Source of the DNA: CAVUDO01 sp963740255
GTDB taxonomy: Bacteria > Actinomycetota > Actinomycetes > Mycobacteriales > Cryptosporangiaceae
NCBI GenBank assembly: GCA_963740255.1
Contig: CAVUDO010000002.1
Span: 1,178,001 to 1,242,000 of the forward strand
DNA: 64,000 nucleotides
Direction: 5' to 3'
The notes beneath the pieces are model-generated. The model was not told the origin of the DNA. It saw only the letters and a program-made list of their open reading frames with translations, and ran no database searches. Made by a program: the position numbers and the translations under genes. Below, piece by piece: positions 54,013-63,265 of the stretch (the stretch's first letter is position 1; each line of letters starts with the position of its first letter).

Positions 54013-54842
54013 GGCGCCACCTCCTCGGTGAGCCCGGTGGCGGGTGGGGCCAGCGTGGGCGGGGCCAGGGTCGGTGGGGCCAGGGTGCGCGCCGGCGTGG
54101 CCCGCGGACCATCCGCCCTGCCGGAGTCATTCGGGCACGCCGCGGAGTCGCCGCCGGCGCCGCGGAGCGGGCCCTGCGGAACCGGCACGCCGCGGACGGC
54201 CGCGAGATCGGCGCGGAGCCGCCGCATGATCACGTCGGTGACCCCGCGGAGGGTCTCGGCGGTCGGTTCCAGGCCGGCGAACGCCGACAGGTCCACCGGT
54301 GGGCCGGCCGCGACCACGATCGGTGTGCGCGGGCGGAGCCGGAGCCGCCTGGTCTGCGGATCGTGCAGCCGCTGCGCGCCCCAGTTCACCACCGGGACGA
54401 CCGGCGCGCCGGTGGCGAACCACAGCCGGGCCGCACCGGTCTTGCCCTGCATCGGCCAGAAGTCCGGGTCCTTCGTGCAGGTGCCCTCGGGGTAGATGAT
54501 CGGCGCCTCGCCCTGCCCGATCCGTTCGACGGCCGCCTCCAGGGCACGGCCGGCGTCGCGGGTGGCCCGGTAGACCGGGATCTGGCCGAGCCGCCGCAGC
54601 AGCCAGCCCGCCACCGGCAGGGTGAAGAGGCTCGACTTGCCGAGGAACCGCACCTCGCGCGGGCGGTCGTAGACGTACCTGGCCACCACCAGCGGGTCGG
54701 CGTAGGAGAGGTGGTTGACCACCAGGATGGCCGGACCGGACCTCGGCACGTGGTCGTAGCCCCGACTCTCGGTCGAGGTGAACATCCACAGGGCCGGTCG
54801 GAGGATGGCCTCCGCGAACCGGAACCAGAATCCCCGGCGCAC
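54009..54842 (-). CDS. plsC: 1-acyl-sn-glycerol-3-phosphate acyltransferase-like protein
   Basis: 277 residues from GTG 54842, with GGAGG 10 bases upstream; GTG 54890 would add a Gly-rich lead. LPLAT motifs: NHLSYAD (HxxxxD), KSSLFTLPVAGW, and YPEGTCTKD. The tail contains TLAPP repeats from a short DNA repeat. Acylates lysophosphatidic acid at the membrane. Coupled to gpsA (GTGA). Confidence 0.9.
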   Translation of the reverse strand: MRRGFWFRFAEAILRPALWMFTSTESRGYDHVPRSGPAILVVNHLSYADPLVVARYVYDRPREVRFLGKSSLFTLPVAGWLLRRLGQIPVYRATRDAGRALEAAVERIGQGEAPIIYPEGTCTKDPDFWPMQGKTGAARLWFATGAPVVPVVNWGAQRLHDPQTRRLRLRPRTPIVVAAGPPVDLSAFAGLEPTAETLRGVTDVIMRRLRADLAAVRGVPVPQGPLRGAGGDSAACPNDSGRADGPRATPARTLAPPTLAPPTLAPPATGLTEEVAP

Positions 54843-54995
54843 TGCCCCGGCACCTCCCCCTGCGTCTCGACCGCCACCCCGTCGCTTCACCGTACGCCGA
54901 ACCTGGCACGGCCCGGGCCGTACCGACGGCTCCCCGGGCACCGTCGGCGTGACAGTACCGGGCTGCGCCGACGGGACGGGTGTGAGGATGGGCCG

Positions 54996-55730
54996 GTGAT
55001 GCGCTGGTCGGTGGTGGTGCCGGTGAAACGCCTGGAGTGGGCCAAGTCCCGGCTCCGGGCCACCCTGGCCGCCGCGGAGGCCGACCCGGAACGGGCCACG
55101 GCCGCTCGCCCGGCGAGCCCGGCCGTCCGGGCCGAGCACCGGACGCTGGTCCTCGCCATGGTGCTGGACACGGTCGCCGGCGCGCTCGCCTGTCCGACCG
55201 TGGACCAGGTGCTGGCGGTCACCGACGACGTACGGGCAGTCGCGGCGCTGCGCCGCCTCGGTGCGGTCTGCGTCGCCGACACCCCGGACGCCGGACTCAA
55301 CCCGGCCCTCGCGCACGGCGCCGTCGAGGCACTGCGCCGGGCACCGGGGCACGGCGTCGCGGTGCTCGCCGGCGACCTGCCGGCACTCCGTCCGGCCGAA
55401 CTGGCCGAGGCGCTGGCGGCCGCGGCCGCGGCGGTGGCGGGCCGGGCGTACGTCGCCGATGTCGCTGGCAGTGGCACAACGCTGCTCGCCGCCGCTCGTG
55501 GCACGCCGCTCGCCCCCGAGTACGGTGCCGGCTCCGCGGCCGCGCACGCGGCGTCCGGGGCGAGGACGCTCACCGGCCACTGGGCCTCGCTCCGCCAGGA
55601 CGTGGACACGGCGGACGACCTCGCCCGCGCGATCGGGCTCGGGGTCGGCCCGCACGTGGCCGCGCTGCTGCCCACCCCGGCGCCCGGTCCGCGGGCGGCC
55701 ACCGGGGCAGGCGTCCCGGGATCCTCGTGA
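54996..55730 (+). CDS. cofC: 2-phospho-L-lactate guanylyltransferase (F420 biosynthesis)
   Basis: 244 residues from GTG 54996 (ATG 54999 alternative). CofC pattern: WSVVVPVKRLEWAKSRL, VLAVTDD, LNPALAHGA, VLAGDLPALRP and DVDTADDL. Transfers guanylyl (or a related) group to make the F420 side-chain precursor. Other cof genes are outside. Divergent from plsC. Confidence 0.92.
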   Translation: MMRWSVVVPVKRLEWAKSRLRATLAAAEADPERATAARPASPAVRAEHRTLVLAMVLDTVAGALACPTVDQVLAVTDDVRAVAALRRLGAVCVADTPDAGLNPALAHGAVEALRRAPGHGVAVLAGDLPALRPAELAEALAAAAAAVAGRAYVADVAGSGTTLLAAARGTPLAPEYGAGSAAAHAASGARTLTGHWASLRQDVDTADDLARAIGLGVGPHVAALLPTPAPGPRAATGAGVPGSS

Positions 55731-55778
55731 GGCAAGCGGCCGTCGGCGGCGGACAGGGGCGGCGGCGGGACACGCGCG

Positions 55779-56633
55779 TCAGGGGGACAGGGTCACCGGG
55801 ATCCTCACCACGTGGACATGGCTGCCGTCCTCAGGCGAGATCATGAACACCTCGACGGTGCCGCGCTGGGTCGTACCGACCCGGAACGGGACCGAATGCT
55901 GGTAGCTCCCCCGGCACCCGCTGCCGCAGGTGGCGGTGGTGAACGTCATCGCGATCTCCGCGCCCACCGAGTCCAGGATGCGCATGCTCACCGTGGCCTC
56001 GTAGACGTTCGCCGTGCCGGCCACCACGACCGGGCTGGTCACCGTGGACCCGATCACGGGGCTGGTCACGACGATCAGCGGCAGCACGTCGGCGTAGTCG
56101 GCGCGGCCGACCGGAGCACTCGTGGCCTCGCCGCCCTTCTGGAAGCCGATCCGGGTGACGGTCGGGAACTGGGTGAGGGTGTAGACCACCTGCGCCTGGC
56201 GCAGTCTGGCGCGGGCCCGGCCACCGGCATAGAAGGCCGCCGGTAGGTCCACGGTGGCCACACCGCCCCGGATCGAGATCGTGTAGGGCAGCCTGGCCAC
56301 GCCGTTGCCCACACCCGCGGCGGCCTCCGCGGCGTTCGGGCCGGTCATCAGCGCGTCCAGCGCACGGCGGGAACTGGCCGGCGTCCAGGGGCCGCTCCGG
56401 CTGGTGGCAAAGAGCCGGCCGCGCTGGGTGAACCACACCTGGATCGTCGAGACCTCGCCTGGTCCGGGTGGCGTGGCGGCCGGCGGAGTGGTCGGGGTCG
56501 GGGTGGCGGTCGACGAATTCGTCGGCGAGCTGCCGGTCGGGGCATCGCCGAGCGTGCCCGACTGGGAGCCGCAGCCGACCGCGAGCACCGCGGCGCCGGT
56601 CAGCAGGATGAGCAGGGTCGTGGGGCGGTTCAT
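55779..56633 (-). CDS. Lipoprotein with GerMN and Gmad2 domains
   Basis: 284 residues from ATG 56633 (GGAGGA upstream). Signal NRPTTLLILLTGAAVLAVGC ends in a lipobox (AVGC), then a Thr/Pro linker, GerMN (VWFTQRGRLFATSR, VATVDLPAAFYAGG) and Gmad2 (VIVTSPVIGSTVTSP, PFRVGTT). An outer-face lipoprotein. It is next to a histidine kinase, so may take part in sensing. Confidence 0.85.
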   Translation of the reverse strand: MNRPTTLLILLTGAAVLAVGCGSQSGTLGDAPTGSSPTNSSTATPTPTTPPAATPPGPGEVSTIQVWFTQRGRLFATSRSGPWTPASSRRALDALMTGPNAAEAAAGVGNGVARLPYTISIRGGVATVDLPAAFYAGGRARARLRQAQVVYTLTQFPTVTRIGFQKGGEATSAPVGRADYADVLPLIVVTSPVIGSTVTSPVVVAGTANVYEATVSMRILDSVGAEIAMTFTTATCGSGCRGSYQHSVPFRVGTTQRGTVEVFMISPEDGSHVHVVRIPVTLSP

Positions 56634-56681
56634 GGGGTGTTCCTCCTCCGTCGGCACCGCGCGCGTGGGCTGCGCGGACAG

Positions 56682-58145
56682 CTATGCGCTCGTACTGTGC
56701 GTGCGCACTTCGTCGGTGGCTTCACCGCTGTGTAACGGTGGTGTAGCAGGAACCTCGACGGAGAAGGCGGTGCCGACACCGACCGCGCTGGTGGCGCGCA
56801 GGTCGCCGCCCAGCAGACGGACGTTCTCGCGGGCGATCGCCAGGCCCAGTCCGCTGCCCCGGCCGGTCCGGGCCGGGTCGGCCTTGTAGAACCGGTCGAA
56901 CACCCGGGGCAGGTGGTCGGCCGCGATGCCCGGTCCGTGGTCAGTGACCACGACCCGGACGCAGGACGGCAGGTCCGGCCCGGTCTGGTGTCCGGCATCG
57001 TCCATGCTGGCGACCTGGACCGTCACCCCGGTACCGCCGTGTTCCACCGCGTTGCCGACGACGTTGCCGAGCACCCGCTCCAGCCGGCGCTGGTCGGTCA
57101 CCACCACGACCGGCTCCCCCGTCACCTCGACGACCTCGGTCCAGCCCCGCTGCCGCACCAGCGCCTCGACCAGCGCCCGCACGTCCACCTCGCCGGTGCG
57201 CAGCGCGTCGCCGCCGGCGTCCAGCCGGGAGATCTCCATCAGCTCCTCGACCAGCAGGCGCAACCTCAGCACGTCGCCGACAAGCAGCTCGGCCGGGCGC
57301 CGGGCGTCGACGGGGAGCTGGTCGAGCTGGTCGCGCAGCAGGGACGCCCCGGCCACCAGCGCGGTCACCGGCGTCCGGAGTTCGTGCGCCACGTCCGCGG
57401 TGAACCGGCGTTCCCGCTCGCGGGCCGCCGCCAGCGCGGACATCTCGGCCTCCAACGCCTCGGCCATGTCGTTGAACGCCTCGGCCCAGGCGCCGAACTC
57501 GTCCCGGCTCCGCACCGGCAGCCGGGTGGTGAGCAGGCCCTCGGCGACCGCCCGGGCGGCCTCCCCGGCCCGTCCCACCGGATCGAGCGTGCGGCGGGCG
57601 AGCGCGCGCCCGACCACCGCGGCGGCGAGCAGCACTGCCACCCAGCCGGCAGCCAGTGCCGCGGCGAGCTGGTCGAGGTCCTGGCGCAGCGGCGCTTCGG
57701 AGACCACCACGTACAGCTCCGACGCCGAGCCCGGGATGCGGCCGCCGACCACGAGCGTGTCGGCACCGCCGTAGGGCAGCCGGGACCAGCCGATCCTCCC
57801 CGCTGCGACCGTCGACCGCAGCGACGCGTCCAGCGGCGGGTCCACCTCGGGGTTGGACGGTGTCACCTGTGCGCCGTCGCCCAGGAGCACGTGGCGGCCG
57901 GACTGTTCGAAGCTCGACAGCAGCCGGGCGCCGCGCTCGTCGTCCAGCGGAAGGAACTGGCGCGCCACCACGAGCTGGAACCGCACCTCGGTCTCGGTCC
58001 GGGCCAGCGAGTCCTGCAACCGGGCCTGGCGCACCAGCGCGTACGACCCGACCGCGAGCGCCGCCGACGAGACGCCCGCCACCAGCACGAACGCGATCGT
58101 CAGCCGACGTCGGAACCGGCCGGGCAGCACCGTTCGGCGGGCCAT
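56682..58145 (-). CDS. Membrane sensor histidine kinase
   Basis: 487 residues. Helices at about 15-37 and 163-180 flank an outside sensor of about 120 residues; HAMP follows, then HisKA with DVAHELRTP (phospho-His H254) and HATPase with GNVVGNAVEH, DHGPGIA, GRGSGLGLAI. Starts 6 bases after the response regulator. Envelope-sensing two-component system; signal unknown. Confidence 0.94.
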   Translation of the reverse strand: MARRTVLPGRFRRRLTIAFVLVAGVSSAALAVGSYALVRQARLQDSLARTETEVRFQLVVARQFLPLDDERGARLLSSFEQSGRHVLLGDGAQVTPSNPEVDPPLDASLRSTVAAGRIGWSRLPYGGADTLVVGGRIPGSASELYVVVSEAPLRQDLDQLAAALAAGWVAVLLAAAVVGRALARRTLDPVGRAGEAARAVAEGLLTTRLPVRSRDEFGAWAEAFNDMAEALEAEMSALAAARERERRFTADVAHELRTPVTALVAGASLLRDQLDQLPVDARRPAELLVGDVLRLRLLVEELMEISRLDAGGDALRTGEVDVRALVEALVRQRGWTEVVEVTGEPVVVVTDQRRLERVLGNVVGNAVEHGGTGVTVQVASMDDAGHQTGPDLPSCVRVVVTDHGPGIAADHLPRVFDRFYKADPARTGRGSGLGLAIARENVRLLGGDLRATSAVGVGTAFSVEVPATPPLHSGEATDEVRTHSTSA

Positions 58146-58151
58146 CCGCGG

Positions 58152-58895
58152 TCAGCCCGCCTGCTCGGCCGCAGGCCCGGCCACCGGCTCCGACGCCGCG
58201 TCCACCGGCGCGTCCGACTCCGGTACGAGCCGGTAGCCGACCCCCCGGATCGTCCGGATCAGGACCGGCCGGGTCGGGTCGTCCTCGACCTTGGCCCGCA
58301 GCCGCTGCACCGCGACATCGACCAGGCGGGAGTCGCCGAGATAGTCGTAGCCCCAGACCCGGTCGAGCAGCACCGCACGGCTGAGCACCTGGCCGGCGTG
58401 TCGGGCCAGCTCCAGCAGCAACCTGAACTCGGTGGTGGTCAGGGGCAGCTCGCGGCCGGCACGGCTGGCCTGGAAGCTGCCCGGGTCGATCCGCAGCGGC
58501 CCGACGGTGAACGCGGTGTCCTCGACCAGCGCCCGCGCCCGACGCAGCACCGCCCGGACCCGGGCCACGAGTTCGGGGATCTCGAACGGTTTCTTCACGT
58601 AGTCGTCGGCACCGGACTCCAGCCCCACCACGACGTCGAAGGTGTCGGTGCGCGCCGTGAGCATGACGATCGGCACCCGGCTCGCGCGCCGCAGCTCCCG
58701 GCACACCGCGAACCCGTCGAGCTCGGGCAGCATCACGTCGAGGAGGACGGCCGCGAAGTCCCCGCCACGGGCCCGCGCCAGGCCGTCCCGGCCGTCGACG
58801 GCGGTCGTGACCCGGAAACCGGCGCGCCGAAGCCCCAGGGCGGTCACCTCACGGATGGAGGGATCGTCCTCCACGAGCAGGACGTGTTCGTCCAC
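58152..58895 (-). CDS. OmpR-family response regulator
   Basis: 247 residues. Receiver: LLVEDDPSIRE, phospho-acceptor D53 (LLDVMLPELDG), and GADDYVKKPFE. Winged helix: LTTTEFRLLLELARHAGQVLSR and VQRLRAKVEDDP. Partner of the kinase at 56,682. An Ala/Pro tail ends the protein. Confidence 0.95.
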   Translation of the reverse strand: MDEHVLLVEDDPSIREVTALGLRRAGFRVTTAVDGRDGLARARGGDFAAVLLDVMLPELDGFAVCRELRRASRVPIVMLTARTDTFDVVVGLESGADDYVKKPFEIPELVARVRAVLRRARALVEDTAFTVGPLRIDPGSFQASRAGRELPLTTTEFRLLLELARHAGQVLSRAVLLDRVWGYDYLGDSRLVDVAVQRLRAKVEDDPTRPVLIRTIRGVGYRLVPESDAPVDAASEPVAGPAAEQAG

Positions 58896-58978
58896 ACCGC
58901 ACAGCGTAGTGAGCCGGGGCCCGTCGGGGTGCCGGGCGAGTAGGCGACACGGGCCGCGGGCCGATCTAGAGTGCGGGC

Positions 58979-59257
58979 ATGGCGGGCGAACGGGGCACCG
59001 AGCGGGGCGCCGGGCAAGGCGCCGGGCAAGGCGCCGGGCAAGGCGCCGGGCAGGGCATCGAGCAGGGCACGGTGAAGGACTTCTCGCCGGACGACCGGTG
59101 CGGCAGCGTGCTGCACGACGACGGCAGCGAGGTCGCCTTCGGCGCGGCAGCGTTCGAGGCCGGTGGTCTCCGGCTGCTCCGACCCGGCCAGCGGGTCCGG
59201 CTGGAGCGCGGTGCGGACGGTGCCGTCTCGCTGGTGACCGTCCTCACGCTGGGCTGA
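58979..59257 (+). CDS. Cold-shock-domain-like protein with AGQG repeats
   Basis: 92 residues. The N-terminus has four AGQG repeats from a 12-bp DNA repeat (GGGCAAGGCGCC). The rest is a small OB/CSD fold: GTVKDFSPDDRCGSVLHDDG, EVAFGAAAF, LLRPGQRVRLE. The usual cold-shock aromatic RNA-binding motifs are partly lost, so function is uncertain. Confidence 0.75.
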   Translation: MAGERGTERGAGQGAGQGAGQGAGQGIEQGTVKDFSPDDRCGSVLHDDGSEVAFGAAAFEAGGLRLLRPGQRVRLERGADGAVSLVTVLTLG

Positions 59258-59319
59258 CCCGGCAGATCGTCGGCGGGTTCTTTGCCCGGTGTTCACCCGG
59301 ATCGGCGAAGATAAGCCTC

Positions 59320-61623
59320 GTGCGACCCCCCGCCGGCGATCCACAGATCTCGCGTCTCAACGGACGCGAGGCCGCCGAGCCTGCGCCGGTCGTCCCGCGC
59401 GCCCGCGACGCCCACGGTCGGTTCGCGCCGGGCCCCAGCGGCCAGCACGCCCCGGCCGGCACCGCCGCCACGCCGGCCGCTGCCGCCACGGAAGAGCTCG
59501 ACGTCAAGGCGCCGCGCCTGCCCGTGCTCCCGGCACCCGAGATCCCGGCTGAGGTGCCTCCGGCGGAGACCCTGCCGGCGCTGCCCGACGACCGCTTCCT
59601 CAACCGCGAGCTGTCCTGGCTCGACTTCAACGCCCGGGTGCTCACCCTGGCCGAGGACGCCTCCACGCCCCTGCTGGAACGGGCCAAGTTCCTGGCGATC
59701 TTCGCCTCCAACCTCGACGAGTTCTACATGGTGCGGGTGGCCGGGCTGAAGCGGCGGCAGTCCACCGGCCTGTCCGTGCGCTCGATCGACGGGCTCTCCG
59801 CCCGCGAACAGTTGTCGTTGATCGCCGAACGCACCGCCGCGCTGGTCGAGCGGCACGCGCGCTGCTTCTCCGAGGACGTCCGGCCGGCCCTGGAGGCCGA
59901 GGGCATCCGGGTGGTGCACTGGGGTTCGCTGCCCGGCGCCGAGCAGGACCGGCTGCACCAGTACTTCCGCGAGCAGATCTTCCCGGTGCTCACCCCCCTC
60001 GCGGTCGACCCCGCACACCCGTTCCCCTACATCTCCGGCCTCTCGCTCAACCTCGCCGTGGTGGTATGCGATCCCGACGGCGGCGCGCCGCGGTTCGCCC
60101 GGGTGAAGGTGCCCAACAACGTGCCCCGGTTCGTCGCGGCCGAGGGCGGCTTCCTGCCCGTCGAGGACCTGATCGCCGCCCACCTCCCGCAGCTGTTCCC
60201 GGGGATGCAGGTGGTCGAGCACCACCTGTTCCGGGTGACCCGCAACGCCGACCTCGACGTCGAGGAGGACCGGGACGAGGACCTGCTGCAGGCGCTGGAA
60301 CGGGAGCTGGCCCGGCGCCGGTTCGGGCCGGTGGTGCGGCTGGAGGTGGCCGAGGACGTCAGCGAACGGGTGCTGGAGCTGCTCGTCCGCGAGCTGGACG
60401 TGCTCGAACAGGACGTCCTCATGGTGCCGGGCCTGCTCGACCTGTCCGGCCTGTGGGCGCTGTACGACGTCGACCGGCCCGACCTCAAGGACGAACCGTT
60501 CGTCCCGGCCACCCATCCGCGCTTCGCCGACGGCGAGACCCCCCGCAGCGTGTTCGCGACCCTGCGCGAGGGCGACGTGCTCGTGCACCACCCGTACCAC
60601 TCGTTCGCCACCAGCGTGCAGCGCTTCATCGAGCAGGCCGCCGCCGACCCGCACGTGCTGGCGATCAAGCAGACGCTCTACCGCACCTCCGGCGACTCGC
60701 CGATCGTGGACGCCCTGATCGACGCCGCCTCGGCGGGCAAGCAGGTGGTGGTGCTGGTCGAGATCAAGGCGCGGTTCGACGAGCAGGCCAACATCTCCTG
60801 GGCGAAGGCGCTGGAACGGGCCGGCTGTCACGTCGTGTACGGCCTGGTGGGCCTCAAGACGCACTGCAAGACCGCGCTGGTGGTGCGGAACGAGAACGGC
60901 CGGATCCGCCGCTACGCCCACATCGGCACCGGCAACTACAACCCGAAGACGGCCCGCCTGTACGAGGACCTCGGCCTGTTCACGGCCGACCCGGACGTCG
61001 GCCACGACCTGACCGACCTGTTCAACGTCCTCACCGGCTACTCGCGGCAGACCGACTACCGGACCCTGATGGTGGCCCCGCACGGGGTGCGGCGCGGCAT
61101 CCTGGAACGGATCCAGCGCGAGATCGAGCACGCCCGGTCCGGCCGGGGCGGGCTGGTGCAGCTCAAGGCCAACTCGATCGTGGACGAGGGGATCATCGAC
61201 GCGCTCTACCGGGCGTCGCAGGCCGGCGTGCGGGTCGACCTGGTGATCCGGGGCATCTGTGCGCTGCGGCCCGGGGTGCCGGGGTTAAGCGAGAACATCC
61301 GGGTCCGGTCGATCGTGGGCCGGTTCCTGGAGCACTCCCGGGCGTTCCGGTTCGGCGTGGACGGGCCGGACGGCGAGGAGGAGTTCTGGCTCGGCTCGGC
61401 CGACCTCATGCACCGCAACCTCGACCGCCGGGTCGAGGCGCTGGTCCGGGTCACCGACCCGGCCGTCCGCGCGGAGCTGCGGAACATGCTGGACACGTCG
61501 CTGGCCGACACCACGGCCGGATTCGACCTCGGGCCCGACGGCCGGTGGGAACGCCGCGTCTGGACACCTGAGCGTCCGCTCGACGACGTCCAGGCCACCA
61601 CGCTGCTCCGCATCGTCGGCTGA
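59320..61623 (+). CDS. ppk: Polyphosphate kinase 1
   Basis: 767 residues from GTG 59320. A 90-residue Pro/Ala lead precedes the PPK1 core: RFLNRELSWLDFNARVL, FLAIFASNLDEFYMVR, HPYHSFATSV, catalytic-His region YAHIGTGNYNPKTARLYED and HCKTALVVRNE. Makes polyphosphate from ATP. First of a polyphosphate-linked trio with CYTH-CHAD and NUDIX genes. Confidence 0.96.
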   Translation: MRPPAGDPQISRLNGREAAEPAPVVPRARDAHGRFAPGPSGQHAPAGTAATPAAAATEELDVKAPRLPVLPAPEIPAEVPPAETLPALPDDRFLNRELSWLDFNARVLTLAEDASTPLLERAKFLAIFASNLDEFYMVRVAGLKRRQSTGLSVRSIDGLSAREQLSLIAERTAALVERHARCFSEDVRPALEAEGIRVVHWGSLPGAEQDRLHQYFREQIFPVLTPLAVDPAHPFPYISGLSLNLAVVVCDPDGGAPRFARVKVPNNVPRFVAAEGGFLPVEDLIAAHLPQLFPGMQVVEHHLFRVTRNADLDVEEDRDEDLLQALERELARRRFGPVVRLEVAEDVSERVLELLVRELDVLEQDVLMVPGLLDLSGLWALYDVDRPDLKDEPFVPATHPRFADGETPRSVFATLREGDVLVHHPYHSFATSVQRFIEQAAADPHVLAIKQTLYRTSGDSPIVDALIDAASAGKQVVVLVEIKARFDEQANISWAKALERAGCHVVYGLVGLKTHCKTALVVRNENGRIRRYAHIGTGNYNPKTARLYEDLGLFTADPDVGHDLTDLFNVLTGYSRQTDYRTLMVAPHGVRRGILERIQREIEHARSGRGGLVQLKANSIVDEGIIDALYRASQAGVRVDLVIRGICALRPGVPGLSENIRVRSIVGRFLEHSRAFRFGVDGPDGEEEFWLGSADLMHRNLDRRVEALVRVTDPAVRAELRNMLDTSLADTTAGFDLGPDGRWERRVWTPERPLDDVQATTLLRIVG

Positions 61624-61701
61624 GGCAGGAGGCTGAGGCGCCGTGACGCGGACCGACCTGTCCGTCCGGAGCCGCGGGACGGCCGACCGTACGCTGGGGC
61701 G

Positions 61702-63237
61702 ATGCGCGAAGAGGAGCTGAAGTTCGCCGTCCACGGGCTGTTCGCACTGCCCGACCTGGGCGCGGTGGTCGACGGCGTCCGGGTGCGGGCGCTGGGCAGG
61801 CGACGCCTCCTCGCGGTGTACTTCGACACGCCGGACCTGCGGCTGGCCCGCGCCGGGGTGACGCTGCGCCACCGCACCGGCGAGGACGGCCCACCGTGGC
61901 ACCTCAAGCTGCCGACCGGTGCGGTGAACGTCCGCGAGGAACTCGGTGCCGACGGCTCGGCCGACGAACCACCTCCTGAGGAGCTGACCGTGCTGGTCAC
62001 CGCCTGGGTCCGCGGCGGCACGCTGGCTCCGGTGGCCACCCTGCGCACCGACCGGGCCACCTACCTCGTCGAACGCGACGGCCCGGCTGGCGGCGCAGAC
62101 GACGGCACCAGGGCCGGCGGCACGGTGCTGGCGGAGGTCGTCGACGACACGGTCTCGGTGCTGGACGGTCTCAAGGTCGTCTCCCGTTTCCGCGAAGTCG
62201 AGGTGGAACGGCGCGAGGGCGACGGCGACCTGCTCACCCGCATCGGCGAGGTGCTGGCCGGTGCCGGTGCGGTCGGGGGCGAGTTCACCCCCAAGGCGAT
62301 CCGCGCGCTCGGCCCCCGCGCGGCCGCGCCGCCCGACATCTCGGCGCCCACCAGTCCGCGTCCGATGGCCCCCGCGGCCGACACGGTGTCCTTCGCCCTG
62401 CGCGCCACGGTGCGGCGCCTGCTCGAGTACGACGTCCGGGTGCGGCGGGACGAGGCCGACGCCGTGCACCAGATGCGGGTCTGTTGCCGGCGCCTGCGCA
62501 GCGACCTGCGCACGTTCGCTCCGCTGGTCGATCCCGAGTGGGCCGCACCGCTGGTCGAGGAGCTGCGGTGGCTCGCCGACGCCCTCGGCGGTCCGCGCGA
62601 CGCCGAGGTGCTGCGGGCCCGACTCCGGACGACCACCGAGGCCGACCCGCTCGCCCCCGTGGACGCCCACGCCGTCGCCCGGATGGATGCCGACCTGGCC
62701 GAACGGGGCGAACGCGCCCGGGCGGACCTCGCCGACGTGATGCGCGCTGCCCGGTACGTCGCGCTGCTGGACCGGCTGGTGGACGCGGCGAACGCACCGG
62801 CGATGGTCGAGCTGTCCACCCAGCCGGCCGCGTACGTCCTGCCGTCGGTGGTGGGTGCCGCCTGGCACTCGTTGGCCAAGTCGGTGCGCAAGCTCGATCC
62901 GGACGCCGAGGACGAGGTCTGGCATCGCGCCCGCAAACGGGCGAAGCGAGCCCGGTACGCCGCCGAGGCCGCCTCGGCCGCGCTCGGCGACGACGCCGTC
63001 CGGCTGGGCAAGGCGGGCGCGAAGGTGCAGAACGTCCTCGGCGAACACCAGGACGCGGCCGTGGCGGCCCAGGAGTGGCTCGACCTCGCCGCCCGCCATC
63101 CGGAGGACCCCGTGCTGACGGTGACCGCCGGGCGACTGGCGGAGCGGGAACGGGCGGCGGTGCGGGCGGCCCGCGCGGCGTTCGCCGCGGTGTGGTCGAA
63201 GGCGTCCCGGGCCAAGGTCGTCGGGTGGCTGCCGTGA
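61702..63237 (+). CDS. CYTH-CHAD domain protein
   Basis: 511 residues. N-terminal CYTH (about 1-195) with EEELKF (ExExK), YFDTPDLRLARAGVTLRHR and WHLKLPTG; C-terminal CHAD (about 225-505) with VHQMRVCCRRLRSDLRTF and HRARKRAKRARYAAE. CHAD binds polyphosphate and CYTH hydrolyses triphosphates; location after ppk supports a triphosphate/polyphosphate role. Confidence 0.92.
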   Translation: MREEELKFAVHGLFALPDLGAVVDGVRVRALGRRRLLAVYFDTPDLRLARAGVTLRHRTGEDGPPWHLKLPTGAVNVREELGADGSADEPPPEELTVLVTAWVRGGTLAPVATLRTDRATYLVERDGPAGGADDGTRAGGTVLAEVVDDTVSVLDGLKVVSRFREVEVERREGDGDLLTRIGEVLAGAGAVGGEFTPKAIRALGPRAAAPPDISAPTSPRPMAPAADTVSFALRATVRRLLEYDVRVRRDEADAVHQMRVCCRRLRSDLRTFAPLVDPEWAAPLVEELRWLADALGGPRDAEVLRARLRTTTEADPLAPVDAHAVARMDADLAERGERARADLADVMRAARYVALLDRLVDAANAPAMVELSTQPAAYVLPSVVGAAWHSLAKSVRKLDPDAEDEVWHRARKRAKRARYAAEAASAALGDDAVRLGKAGAKVQNVLGEHQDAAVAAQEWLDLAARHPEDPVLTVTAGRLAERERAAVRAARAAFAAVWSKASRAKVVGWLP

Positions 63238-63265
63238 TCGACGGTGAGCGCTGTGTGGCGGGCGG